A DNA stretch of 64,000 bases, from positions 1 through 64,000 of the forward strand of contig WQWM01000001.1 of the NCBI GenBank assembly GCA_009785335.1. The letters run 5' to 3'. The notes under the pieces are model-generated. The model had not been told where the DNA came from, made no database searches, and saw nothing but the letters and a program-made list of their open reading frames with translations. The stretch comes from Oscillospiraceae bacterium. GTDB taxonomy: Bacteria; Bacillota; Clostridia; Oscillospirales; Acutalibacteraceae. Position numbers and translations under genes: made by a program. Of this stretch, positions 56,675 to 64,000 are shown one piece after another (position 1 is the first letter of the stretch; each line of letters begins with the position of its first letter).

Positions 56675-58333
56675 TCACCCCTTTAGCCGCCTCAACACCT
56701 CATCCTCACCCAGCACCTGCATCACTGCCCACAAATCCGGCGAGTTCTCGCGGCCAGTTACCATCATACGAATCACACTGCTGACATCGCCCACATGACC
56801 TTTCCACTTGTCAGGCTCTGCCTTGTAGGACTTTACGTCTGAGCAAAAACCCAATGGTTCGCAAATGCTCTTAATTTTCTCGAACCAAGTTTCTTTATCA
56901 TCCTTAGCGGAGTAAACCTCGGAATAATTTTTTAAGATTTTAAGCCAATCATTACCAGAACCATCACCCGAGCCATCAGAATAACCATAGCCCCAACCAG
57001 CACCAGAGCTACTATATAAGTTCTCATGAAAACAGTCGTAAAAATAGGCATAGGCCTCACGCACCTGGCTCCAGCGTGCGATGTCTTTGCGGGGCTTTTT
57101 GCCGCCGCGGTCAATGGCAAACATGGCCGTGGCAAAGTCCGCATCGCGTGCCAGCAGTGCCGCCAGCTCAGCGTCATACTCACTCGCCCAAGCCAGTGCC
57201 TGTGCATAAACTTCTTCAGCCGTCATGCGTGAAATGACGGTTTTGCTCACGTCATCAAGCTTTTGCAGATCAAACAATGCACCGCTGCTGCTCATTTTTT
57301 TCAGCGAAAACGGGAACTTAGCAAGATCTTCAGTGGGATTCGCACGCCGCCATTCCTCAAAGTTCGAATTTAGCAGCGTTAGCAGATACTCCCGCAACGC
57401 AGCAGCTGGGTAGCCCTGTGCAGTGAAGAAACTCACCGCTGCCTCGGGATCTTTGCGCTTGCTTAGTTTGCGTTTGCCGCCAGTTTCGCTGTCGATTTTC
57501 ATCAGCGGCGCAATGTGCGCATACTTAGGCGGCTTGAACCTCAGCAGGCCAAATAGCTGCACATGCAGCGGCAACGTCGCCAGCCATTCATCGCCGCGCA
57601 CCACATGCGATGTGCGCATCAGATGGTCGTCCACCACATGCGCAAAATGATAGGTGGGGATACCGTCGGCTTTCAGCAGCACCACATCCATGTCGTATTC
57701 CGGCAGCTCCAACTTCCCGCGAATCATGTCCTGCACGATAATCTTTCGCGCTGCATCACCCGGCGAACGCAGCCGCAAGGTATAGCTCTCCCCTGCCTGC
57801 AAACGGCGCAATTGCTCGGCCTCAGGCATGCAGCGACATTTTGCCCACTGCCCATAATAGCCTTTGTTCACACCCGCGGTGTCTTGTTCATCGCGCATAT
57901 GCTCAAGCTGCTCAGACGTGCAAAAGCAGGGGTAGGCCAGTCCATCCTCCACCAGTTGCTTGGCAAAAGCATGGTAAATCTCACGCCGTTGGCTTTGCGT
58001 GTATGGCGCATACGCGCCGCCGTCAACACCTTCGTCCAGCGAAATTTCAAGGGCATTCAGTCCGCTTAATATCGCCGCTGCGCCATCTGCTACCTCACGC
58101 TTTTTATCCGTATCTTCCAGCCGCAGATAAAGCACGCCATCGGTCTGGTCCGCGAGGAGTCTGTCCACAAACGCACCCAGTACATTGCCTATATGCATAA
58201 AACCCGTGGGGCTTGGTGCAAATCGCGTCACCGCCGCGCCCTCGGGCAGGCTGCGTAACGGGTATTTGCTCTCCAGCTCAGCTGCGCTTGCCAGCGGCTG
58301 CGTGAAAATCGTGTTGGCTAATGTTGTACTCAT
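56675..58333 (-). CDS. gltX: Glutamyl-tRNA synthetase
   Basis: A 552-aa class I synthetase. HIGH is FAPSPTGFMHIGN (about residues 38-50), and the KMSKS motif is KLSKRKDP. YLRLEDTDKKRE follows the first motif. It charges tRNA-Glu, and possibly tRNA-Gln if the indirect pathway is used. The C-terminal third contains a Gly/Ser-rich insertion (SSSGAGWGYGYSDGSGDGSG) unusual for the family. The start at 58333 follows GGAAGGAAG. Confidence 0.95.
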   Translation of the reverse strand: MSTTLANTIFTQPLASAAELESKYPLRSLPEGAAVTRFAPSPTGFMHIGNVLGAFVDRLLADQTDGVLYLRLEDTDKKREVADGAAAILSGLNALEISLDEGVDGGAYAPYTQSQRREIYHAFAKQLVEDGLAYPCFCTSEQLEHMRDEQDTAGVNKGYYGQWAKCRCMPEAEQLRRLQAGESYTLRLRSPGDAARKIIVQDMIRGKLELPEYDMDVVLLKADGIPTYHFAHVVDDHLMRTSHVVRGDEWLATLPLHVQLFGLLRFKPPKYAHIAPLMKIDSETGGKRKLSKRKDPEAAVSFFTAQGYPAAALREYLLTLLNSNFEEWRRANPTEDLAKFPFSLKKMSSSGALFDLQKLDDVSKTVISRMTAEEVYAQALAWASEYDAELAALLARDADFATAMFAIDRGGKKPRKDIARWSQVREAYAYFYDCFHENLYSSSGAGWGYGYSDGSGDGSGNDWLKILKNYSEVYSAKDDKETWFEKIKSICEPLGFCSDVKSYKAEPDKWKGHVGDVSSVIRMMVTGRENSPDLWAVMQVLGEDEVLRRLKG

Positions 58334-58489
58334 ATGGGACTTCCTTCCGTTAAACAGGTAAAATGTGTAGATTTTCTTAAGAAAATCCATGGCAGATTTG
58401 GGCGTTTTTTTGTGTGTTATCCACATTGTCCACAGAGTTGTCCACCGCGCGTGCCCGCTCATCCATGGATTTCCAGCTGATTGCAACGT

Positions 58490-59464
58490 TTATGGAAAAT
58501 GCAGGTTATTGTTTGCCGTTATTTGGGTATTTTCATCCACTGTAATGATAAGCCCATTTTCTTGCACGGTGGAAAGATAAGGCGCACGCGCCGCTAGGGT
58601 AACATTCCACATCACGTTGGGATACACACGCCCAGCAAAATTGCCCACTACGGTCAGGCTTGGCCGCAATGTGCGTAAAAAATAGGCCGACGAACTGCCT
58701 GTGTAGCCGTGGTGCGGCAACTGCAGCAGATCTACAGGACCAACTTGTCGCGCAATTTCACGTTCAACACCGCGCCACGCTGTAATGTCGCTGGTCAGCA
58801 GCGCACGAAATGCGCCAAATTCCACTAGCGTTACAATGGAGTTATCGTTTTCTTTGTGCCGTGCCCGCCATTGCGTGTTTAAAAATTGCAGCTGCATGTT
58901 GCCCATATCGAAAGCCTGTGCGGGCAAGTGCTCAATCACGGGTATCTCACGCGAGCCTGCGATGTCGCGCAATCGTTCGCGCATTATCGGCACATACCAG
59001 CTAACTTGTCCATCATCGGGGCGAAACGGCAGATACAATCGCCCTATTTCAATGGCCGGATCGCTTAGCACAGCGGGCAAACCACCCACGTGGTCATAGT
59101 GAAAATGTGTGGCCAGCACAAAATCCAGCCGCACCACGCCATCCTCTCCTGCTGCTGCCCGGTGCAGATAGTCCACCACGCGCTGCTCGGTGCCGGGGCG
59201 CCGCACCGCAGCAATGGGATTATCGCTGCCCCAGCCAGCATCAATCAACGCAAACTGCCCGGCACTTTGCAGCAAAATGCTGTCACCGTTGTATACATTG
59301 AGAAAATGCAAACGCGTCGCCTCCCCGCATTGCTCGAATGTTTCGGGCTGCACAGGGAAGCGGTTTTGTAATTGGTTTTGCGCAAATGTGACGGCGATGT
59401 CGAACAAAAAAATCAACACCATGCCGCCTACTACGATAATAGTCGCGATTTTTTTAATCTTCAT
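58490..59464 (-). CDS. Membrane-anchored MBL-fold hydrolase, ComEC C-terminal-like
   Basis: A 324-aa protein with one N-terminal membrane helix (residues 8-27) and an extracytoplasmic metallo-beta-lactamase domain. Its metal motif is ATHFHYDHVGG, and LHFLNVYNGDSILLQSAGQFALIDAG is the usual 'vGqGda' start. LLQLPHHGYTGSS is the later His motif. It resembles the C-terminal nuclease-like domain of ComEC without its channel. Role in DNA degradation or uptake is inferred. Confidence 0.85.
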   Translation of the reverse strand: MKIKKIATIIVVGGMVLIFLFDIAVTFAQNQLQNRFPVQPETFEQCGEATRLHFLNVYNGDSILLQSAGQFALIDAGWGSDNPIAAVRRPGTEQRVVDYLHRAAAGEDGVVRLDFVLATHFHYDHVGGLPAVLSDPAIEIGRLYLPFRPDDGQVSWYVPIMRERLRDIAGSREIPVIEHLPAQAFDMGNMQLQFLNTQWRARHKENDNSIVTLVEFGAFRALLTSDITAWRGVEREIARQVGPVDLLQLPHHGYTGSSSAYFLRTLRPSLTVVGNFAGRVYPNVMWNVTLAARAPYLSTVQENGLIITVDENTQITANNNLHFP

Positions 59465-59471
59465 ACCTTAC

Positions 59472-59516
59472 GTGCCTCCCCCTTTTTGGGGGAGGTGCCC
59501 CGACGGGGCGGTGGGA
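59472..59516. repeat. GC-rich hairpin repeat (family D)
   Basis: CCTCCCCCTTTTTGGGGGAGG followed by TGCCCCGACGGGGCG, two hairpins. On the minus strand it could end the YdbC-like transcript. Confidence 0.7.
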
Positions 59517-59526
59517 GTTACCATAG

Positions 59527-59763
59527 TTACTCCATCGAATCAAAATCAATGCCTGCCAGGGCGGCTTTCAGCGCTGCCACTTCGTCGCCGCTGAGTGTTA
59601 CGCCTTTGCCCATTTTTTCGCGGCCGGGTGCCCACTCGCGAATATCATACTTAGGCTCGCGGCCATTCCAGCTCACCAGATTCAGTTCTTTTGTCCAACC
59701 TTTTGCGGTTTCGCTCAGCACGCCCAGCTCTTCCGTCACTTCATAAGTAAATTCTGCTGCCAT
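59527..59763 (-). CDS. YdbC/PC4-like single-stranded nucleic-acid-binding protein
   Basis: A 78-aa protein whose WTKELNLVSWNGREPKYDIREW matches the YdbC family (PC4-like fold); KMGKGVTLSGDEVAALKAAL is the usual C-terminus. PC4-like proteins bind single-stranded DNA. The start at 59763 has AAAGGGA upstream; a longer reading frame from 59814 lacks similarity. Confidence 0.88.
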   Translation of the reverse strand: MAAEFTYEVTEELGVLSETAKGWTKELNLVSWNGREPKYDIREWAPGREKMGKGVTLSGDEVAALKAALAGIDFDSME

Positions 59764-59873
59764 ATGTTTTTCCCTTTCTATATTAAAGCTTTTATTGTAT
59801 GGTATGCAAGGCAAGGCATAAATGTCCCACCCTGCATATTATACCATGTCCCACGCAAAAATGCAAGACAAAA

Positions 59874-60140
59874 TTACAACACCAATGCCATAATCACCGC
59901 AGCCATCAACGCCCCAACAAACGCCGCCCCCAGCAACGCCAGAATCGTTAGCTTGCGGTTTTTGGCAATTTGGCTGGGCGGCGGCGCACTGCAATTAGTC
60001 GCCACAGCACGTGCACGGTCACGCAAGGTGCCCTCACTGAGCGCCGAATATTCTGGCTTAACAAAAAAAAGCACACGAGTAAAGTATTCACACTCACTTT
60101 CCATCACTTCAATAATGCGATGATTGACACCTTTGATCAT
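59874..60140 (-). CDS. Small C-terminally membrane-anchored protein
   Basis: An 88-aa protein with an N-terminal segment MIKGVNHRIIEVMESECEYF, then FFVKPEYSALSEGTLRDRA and a single membrane helix at the C-terminus (about 68-88). The family is common in Clostridia, where it is sometimes labelled only by this conserved 'KGVNRxxIEV' motif; no function is known. AGGGGGA precedes the ATG at 60140. Upstream extension to 60299 is open but does not look conserved. Confidence 0.72.
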   Translation of the reverse strand: MIKGVNHRIIEVMESECEYFTRVLFFVKPEYSALSEGTLRDRARAVATNCSAPPPSQIAKNRKLTILALLGAAFVGALMAAVIMALVL

Positions 60141-60345
60141 AGCAAAAATTCCCCCTGCAGCACTTATTTTTCTTAATACTATTGTGGGCCATTTTTCAGC
60201 GTGGCATACGCGGCAGCACAGCAAAATTTTACGCACAAGGTGTCCACCAATCGCATAGGATGGCATGACCGACCCAATGGAGTGCTTGCCAATCAGCACA
60301 CCCTGTGGTCTTCACATATTTTTCCATAGAACGGATGATAGTTCA

Positions 60346-61284
60346 ATGTTTGCAACTGAATCTATGCCCAGCAACTGGGGCGGTGGAAGCACCACCATCC
60401 TGCCCAATGGCTGCGTCGTCAAATGTCCGCCTTGCACATCGTCTGGCTGGCCCGGTGGCTGGTGCCCGCCCAAATGTCCACCCAACTGTTGGCCACCCGG
60501 CGGCGGCTTTTGCCCACCCAGGCCACCCGGTGGTTGGTGCCCACCCAGACCTCCCGGCGGCTGGTGCCCACCCAAATGTCCACCCAATTGGTGCCCGCCT
60601 AGGCCACCCAGCGGCTGGTGTCCGCCCAATTGGTGCTCATCCGGCGGCGGTTGGTGTCCGCCTAATTGCGGCGGTGGTGGCTGGTGTCCACCCGGCTGTA
60701 ATTGCAGCAATTGTTGCAGCAGCGGCGGCGGTAATGGCTGCCCGCCGGGTTGCTGCTGCAGCAGCTGTTGCGGCAATGGTGTTCAGCCGCCAGCGCAGTG
60801 TCCGCCCGATCAACCTTCTTGTCCCAGCAACCCTTGGCAAGATTGCAGCGCAGTGTTTGGCGGCATGTATCGCTCGGGCAACAACACCATGCACTTGTCC
60901 AGCGGGTCAAATGGCCAAACCATTAGCATGGATGCCCCCCTTCCGCTGCAAAATGTAGGCTTTACCGGCAACAGCACCCTCGCCATTCAATGCAGTGGCA
61001 CCTATGAACTCACCTTTTTCGGCAACTTCAGCTTTAGCGCCGATACCGTCTTGATGTTTTACGTAACCGCCAACGGCACCCGCCTTGACGAAACCATCGT
61101 GTTAAAATCCGCAATTGCAAATGATGACACCAGCTTTGAGCGCAGCGTAATCGTGCGCCTGTGCGCCAACACAAGTTTAACTGCCAGAGTAGACAACGCC
61201 CCCGCCTCTGAAGGCGGCGCGGATGGCATACTGGAAATTCCGCCGCACGGCTTCCATCTCAGTGCAGTGCGCATCGGTCCCTAA
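60346..61284 (+). CDS. Cys/Pro/Gly-rich protein with C-terminal BclA-like jelly-roll domain
   Basis: A 312-aa protein. Residues about 20-165 are low complexity with repeats such as GGWCPPKCPPNCWPP and PPRPPGGWC, holding about 29 cysteines. The C-terminal 135 residues (TLAIQCSGTYELTFFGNFSF, VLMFYVTANGTRLDE) look like the trimeric TNF/C1q-like domain of exosporium proteins such as BclA. There is no signal peptide, as for spore-surface proteins made in the mother cell. The start is uncertain: ATG 60346 is used, and 60265 is also open with AGGATGG upstream. Confidence 0.75.
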   Translation: MFATESMPSNWGGGSTTILPNGCVVKCPPCTSSGWPGGWCPPKCPPNCWPPGGGFCPPRPPGGWCPPRPPGGWCPPKCPPNWCPPRPPSGWCPPNWCSSGGGWCPPNCGGGGWCPPGCNCSNCCSSGGGNGCPPGCCCSSCCGNGVQPPAQCPPDQPSCPSNPWQDCSAVFGGMYRSGNNTMHLSSGSNGQTISMDAPLPLQNVGFTGNSTLAIQCSGTYELTFFGNFSFSADTVLMFYVTANGTRLDETIVLKSAIANDDTSFERSVIVRLCANTSLTARVDNAPASEGGADGILEIPPHGFHLSAVRIGP

Positions 61285-61305
61285 CCAAAAATAGGATGCA
61301 AAAAT

Positions 61306-61332
61306 CCGGGGCAGCTTAGCTGTCCCGGTGTT
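61306..61332. terminator. Terminator between convergent genes
   Basis: CCGGGGCAGC and GCTGTCCCGG form a 10-bp stem with a TTA loop, followed by TGTTTATT. Confidence 0.8.
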
Positions 61333-61334
61333 TA

Positions 61335-62795
61335 TTATAAGTTTGCCATGTAGTTTTGCATGAACCGCACAAAACCCTGGCGATCAACATCATCGGGCTG
61401 CAGCGTGAGGATTTCCTCCTGCGCAAACACCCGCTGCTCGAGGTAATTCACCAGCGATTCTTCAGATGCTTTTTGCGCAACATAGCTCGCCAGCAGTGCC
61501 ATGCCCCACGCACCGCCCTCGCCCGCCGCCGACTGCATCACACTCACGGGCACGCCGAGTGCCGCAGCCATCAACTGCTGCGGCCCGTGCGACTTAAACA
61601 GCCCGCCGTGCCCGGTAATGCGCGCAAGCTGCACGCCCTCTTGCGCTAATTTGCCCAGCCCCGTCGATAAACCTGCGAACATCGAAAACAGCATCGCCCG
61701 CATCATATTCGGCAAGGTAAAATTCGCGCCCCGTATGCGGGATAGGCTCGGCATGCCGTCAGCCACGCCCAGCATGGGCTCTGCCGCCACAAAGTTAACA
61801 TTCACCACACCGCCGCAATCCGGCTCACCCTGCAACGCCGCCGCGTAAAGCCGCGCATATAGCGCAGATTTATCCTCGCCCGTCAGCTGCGCAAACACGT
61901 TCATCCAAGCATCTATGTCACTCGTGCCGTTGTTGCAATGCACCATCGCCACCGGCTTGCCCGCAGGCGTGGCTACGATATCGATACCTTTAATCGGCGG
62001 CAAGGGCTGCTCCAGCACAATCATCGCAAACATCGATGTCCCCGCCGACACATTTCCGCTGTGCGGGGTCACCGCATTGGTTGCGACCATGCCGGTGGCT
62101 GCATCGCCTTCGGGCGGGCAAAGCACAATGCCCTCAGGCAGACCAAGCCGTGCTGCGCCGCTTTCACTCAACTTGCCCGCAGATTGCCCGGCTTGCAGCA
62201 CACACGGCAGCAATTCACGCAAATCACGCGCAACATAGCCCTGCGCGTTGCACTTCGCTAACATGTCGGCATGGTAATCATCACCTGCCGCATTCAGCGG
62301 AAACACACCGCTCGCCTCACCTGCGCCCAGCACTTTTTCACCGCTAAGCTGCCAGTGAATATAGCCCGCCAGCGTGGTGATGAAATCCACCTGCGGCACA
62401 TGCGCTTCTTCGTTCAACGCCGCCTGCACCAAATGCGAAATGCTCCAGCGGCGCGGCATGGCAAAGCCAAGCAATTCGCTCAGTTGCTGCGCGGCGGGGG
62501 CAGCATTTGTGTTGCGCCAGGTACGAAACGGCACCAGCTGCCGTCCGGCTGCATCAAACGGCAAATAGCCATGCATCATGCCCGAAACACCCATGGCCGC
62601 AATATCATCCAACGGTACATTCAACGCGGCTACGCAGGCGCGCATGCCTGCCCAAGCTTCGTCCAAGTCATAACTCCACAGGTCATCAACCAGTTTGTTT
62701 TCCCATGCATAGCTCGCGCTGTCAATCACTTTATGCTGTGTGTCAATCACCACCGCTTTGATGCGCGTGGAACCCAGCTCGATGCCCAAAAACAT
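61335..62795 (-). CDS. FGGY-family carbohydrate kinase
   Basis: A 486-aa sugar kinase of the xylulokinase/ribulokinase group. The first phosphate loop is MFLGIELGSTRIKAVVID, and the second domain has GNVSAGTSMFAMIV and the ATP-binding ITGHGGLFKSHGPQQLMAAALGVPV. MGVSGMMHGYLPFD is the substrate loop. The exact sugar is not clear. CAGGAGGAG lies before the ATG at 62795. It is downstream of a lipoprotein gene. Confidence 0.88.
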   Translation of the reverse strand: MFLGIELGSTRIKAVVIDTQHKVIDSASYAWENKLVDDLWSYDLDEAWAGMRACVAALNVPLDDIAAMGVSGMMHGYLPFDAAGRQLVPFRTWRNTNAAPAAQQLSELLGFAMPRRWSISHLVQAALNEEAHVPQVDFITTLAGYIHWQLSGEKVLGAGEASGVFPLNAAGDDYHADMLAKCNAQGYVARDLRELLPCVLQAGQSAGKLSESGAARLGLPEGIVLCPPEGDAATGMVATNAVTPHSGNVSAGTSMFAMIVLEQPLPPIKGIDIVATPAGKPVAMVHCNNGTSDIDAWMNVFAQLTGEDKSALYARLYAAALQGEPDCGGVVNVNFVAAEPMLGVADGMPSLSRIRGANFTLPNMMRAMLFSMFAGLSTGLGKLAQEGVQLARITGHGGLFKSHGPQQLMAAALGVPVSVMQSAAGEGGAWGMALLASYVAQKASEESLVNYLEQRVFAQEEILTLQPDDVDRQGFVRFMQNYMANL

Positions 62796-62810
62796 ATTTC
62801 TCCTCCTGCA

Positions 62811-62842
62811 AAACAACCCCCAGCGGCTACACTGAGGGTCGC
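62811..62842 (-). terminator. Possible terminator between lipoprotein and FGGY kinase genes
   Basis: On the minus strand ACCCTCAG and GCTGGGGGT pair imperfectly and are followed by TGTTTTG. Confidence 0.45.
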
Positions 62843-62863
62843 CAGTTATTTCATTACGCATTG

Positions 62864-63919
62864 TTACGCCGGCCAGCTTTCACGCCAGTTAAAGTTGTTG
62901 AAATCAAACACCGCGTCCATGCGAATCGGATGATCAGTTGTGTCAATGCGTGCGATAGTGCCATGGAAGTTTATCGTGAGACGGCCAACTTTGTATATTT
63001 GCACCGCCTCAAGGGTCACAGGGTCATAAATCGCGCGAATGGTGGAGCCGCTATACTCCATCCACGAGCTGGTGCGCAGGTTCACGCCAAGCGCAGCAAA
63101 TGCGTTGCGAACAATCCTGTTTTCAATCATTTCCAGCACTTCGGCAATCTCCACAACCTCCATGAATGCAGCGATGGCGTTCGGTGCAACAGCAGCACCT
63201 TCGTCAATCGCGCGGGGGTTGCGTGCATCTGCAATGGTGAATTCAATTTGACGCATGCCATCGGGTCGATCTTGCACGCGCAGCGGGCCGCGCACATGGT
63301 CAAGTGTGCCCAAGCTGCCTGCGTTATTCCGCGACACACCAATCCACCGCGCAGTGGAACCTAAGCCGCCCCCCGGGAATCTGCCGCCACCGTCAGGTCG
63401 GCCATGCACGCGACGGTCTGGGTTTGCACGCGCGCGGCTTTCAGGGGTTAGCATGCGGCTGTCTTGGCCTACCAATCTTGTCACAATGGCGGGGAATAAG
63501 TTGTTGCTGCCGCCTTCAAAAAAGCTATCGTCCAGCATCGCCAGCATATCTTCCGGTATCTGGTTGCGGTTGGTGATGCGCTGAAAATTCACCGACGTAT
63601 ACGTGGGCTGGCGGTCTTTGATTTGCTGCATCACCGCGGCATACTCTGCCAAAATGGCGGCATTGCCCACGGGCAGCGGCGGACGGTCATCATCATTGTC
63701 TTCGTCCGCATCAGCGTCTGCGGGCAGCACATCTTCCTCCGGCGCAGTGGTTTCTTCCTCTGGCTCTGTGGTTTCATCAACCGGCTCAGTGTATTCTTCC
63801 GTGTACAATTCGGTGGTGGTTTCGTCGTTGCCATTGTCATAGACCGCTGAGCTGCAAGCGGTGAATAGCATCACCATGGTCATCAGCAGGGCCAACAAGG
63901 CAAGGGGCAGTTTTTTCAT
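62864..63919 (-). CDS. Lipoprotein with acidic/Thr linker, function unknown
   Basis: A 351-aa lipoprotein (lipobox LFTAC, Cys at residue 22). The first about 70 mature residues are very rich in Thr, Glu and Asp (YTEPVDETTEPEEETTAPEE; ADADEDNDDDRPP), a wall-spanning linker. A C-terminal domain follows, with SSWMEYSGSTIRAIYDPVTLE resembling repeats seen in other clostridial lipoproteins. It begins 14 bases after the stop of a partial upstream gene. GGAGGAG precedes the ATG. Confidence 0.75.
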   Translation of the reverse strand: MKKLPLALLALLMTMVMLFTACSSAVYDNGNDETTTELYTEEYTEPVDETTEPEEETTAPEEDVLPADADADEDNDDDRPPLPVGNAAILAEYAAVMQQIKDRQPTYTSVNFQRITNRNQIPEDMLAMLDDSFFEGGSNNLFPAIVTRLVGQDSRMLTPESRARANPDRRVHGRPDGGGRFPGGGLGSTARWIGVSRNNAGSLGTLDHVRGPLRVQDRPDGMRQIEFTIADARNPRAIDEGAAVAPNAIAAFMEVVEIAEVLEMIENRIVRNAFAALGVNLRTSSWMEYSGSTIRAIYDPVTLEAVQIYKVGRLTINFHGTIARIDTTDHPIRMDAVFDFNNFNWRESWPA

Positions 63920-63933
63920 GCGAATTCTCCTCC

Positions 63934-64000
63934 CTAACTATCGTCGCGTTGTTCAAATTGCTCTTGGATTTCGCGGGCATATTCTTTTTGCGCTTGCAGC
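63934..64000 (-). CDS. C-terminal end of a gene cut by the right edge
   Basis: The minus strand is open from the edge to a TAG at 63934-63936, reading LQAQKEYAREIQEQFEQRDDS. This charged helical tail could belong to many proteins, so no assignment is possible. Its stop is 14 bases before the lipoprotein start, suggesting a shared operon. Confidence 0.55.
   Translation of the reverse strand, partial: LQAQKEYAREIQEQFEQRDDS

Noticed and set aside
60312-60776. Long minus-strand open frame opposite the Cys-rich protein
   Set aside because: It is a Gln/Pro/Gly-rich mirror of the repeated CPP codons, has no ribosome site and no family similarity.
1-64000. CRISPR arrays, insertion sequences with transposase, prophage genes
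   Set aside because: No regularly spaced repeats, no transposase or integrase and no phage structural genes were recognised; only short non-coding repeats.

Overview
The window looks like a chromosomal segment of an endospore-forming member of the class Clostridia (Bacillota), probably an uncultured relative of the Oscillospirales. It carries the complete spoIIIA operon (AA to AH), spoIIE, a SpoVB/MurJ-like flippase, an agr-type peptide quorum-sensing locus, a type A RNase P RNA, a NiCo riboswitch and many consensus sigma-A promoters (TTGACA-17-TATAAT). Housekeeping genes are GC-rich with strong AGGAGG ribosome sites. The lineage call is inference from gene content; there is no rRNA in the window.

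Layout. 1-2.0 kb: the start of an mreB-like gene, a VOC protein, comFC and a lipoprotein. 2.1-2.8 kb and 23.4-23.9 kb: two copies of a divergent pair, a ribbon-helix-helix repressor and a 56-60 aa protein of unknown function. 2.8-3.2 kb: rnpB. 4.9-5.3 kb: a type I toxin-antitoxin locus (31-aa membrane peptide and convergent RNA). 5.5-9.8 kb: archaeal-type valS and a divergent MetRS-like gene. 9.8-15.1 kb: spoIIE, a Thr-rich lipoprotein and a spoVB-like gene. 15.4-22.1 kb (minus strand): metalloprotease, acetyltransferase, type IIA topoisomerase B subunit, ftsH, hpt and tilS. 22.2-29.5 kb: zinc-ribbon protein, rplI, the second RHH pair, dnaB, an RCC1-repeat protein and a YfhO-like membrane protein. 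29.4-30.5 kb: NiCo riboswitch and CDF metal exporter. 30.5-36 kb: a small RNA, then spoIIIAA-AH. 36-38.8 kb: membrane proteins, tRNA-Leu and a metzincin-like lipoprotein. 38.8-41.9 kb: purine permease and adenine deaminase. 42.0-46.2 kb, relatively AT-rich: agrD-agrB plus a 52-aa ORF, divergent from the response regulator and AgrC kinase, then tRNA-Arg and a GIY-YIG protein. 46.3-50.3 kb: lipoproteins and a three-gene ABC importer. 50.4-53.9 kb: pyruvate formate-lyase, a DUF6054-like protein and the activase. 54-64 kb: secreted lipase, obgE, gltX, an MBL-fold protein, a YdbC-like protein, a Cys/Pro/Gly-rich surface protein, an FGGY kinase and lipoproteins.

Dispersed short palindromic elements are a striking feature. 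At least seven families recur between and inside genes. A 75-bp element sits in frame inside comFC and next to the spoIIIAE start. Another family supplies codons to both the pflA N-terminus and the adenine deaminase C-terminus.

The most unusual biology is (i) an AgrD precursor with no cysteine, so the usual thiolactone cannot form, (ii) the duplicated RHH/small-protein module, whose operator-like repeats lie between the -35 and -10 boxes, and (iii) the type I toxin-antitoxin locus, with a possible orphan antitoxin-like RNA at 30.56 kb.
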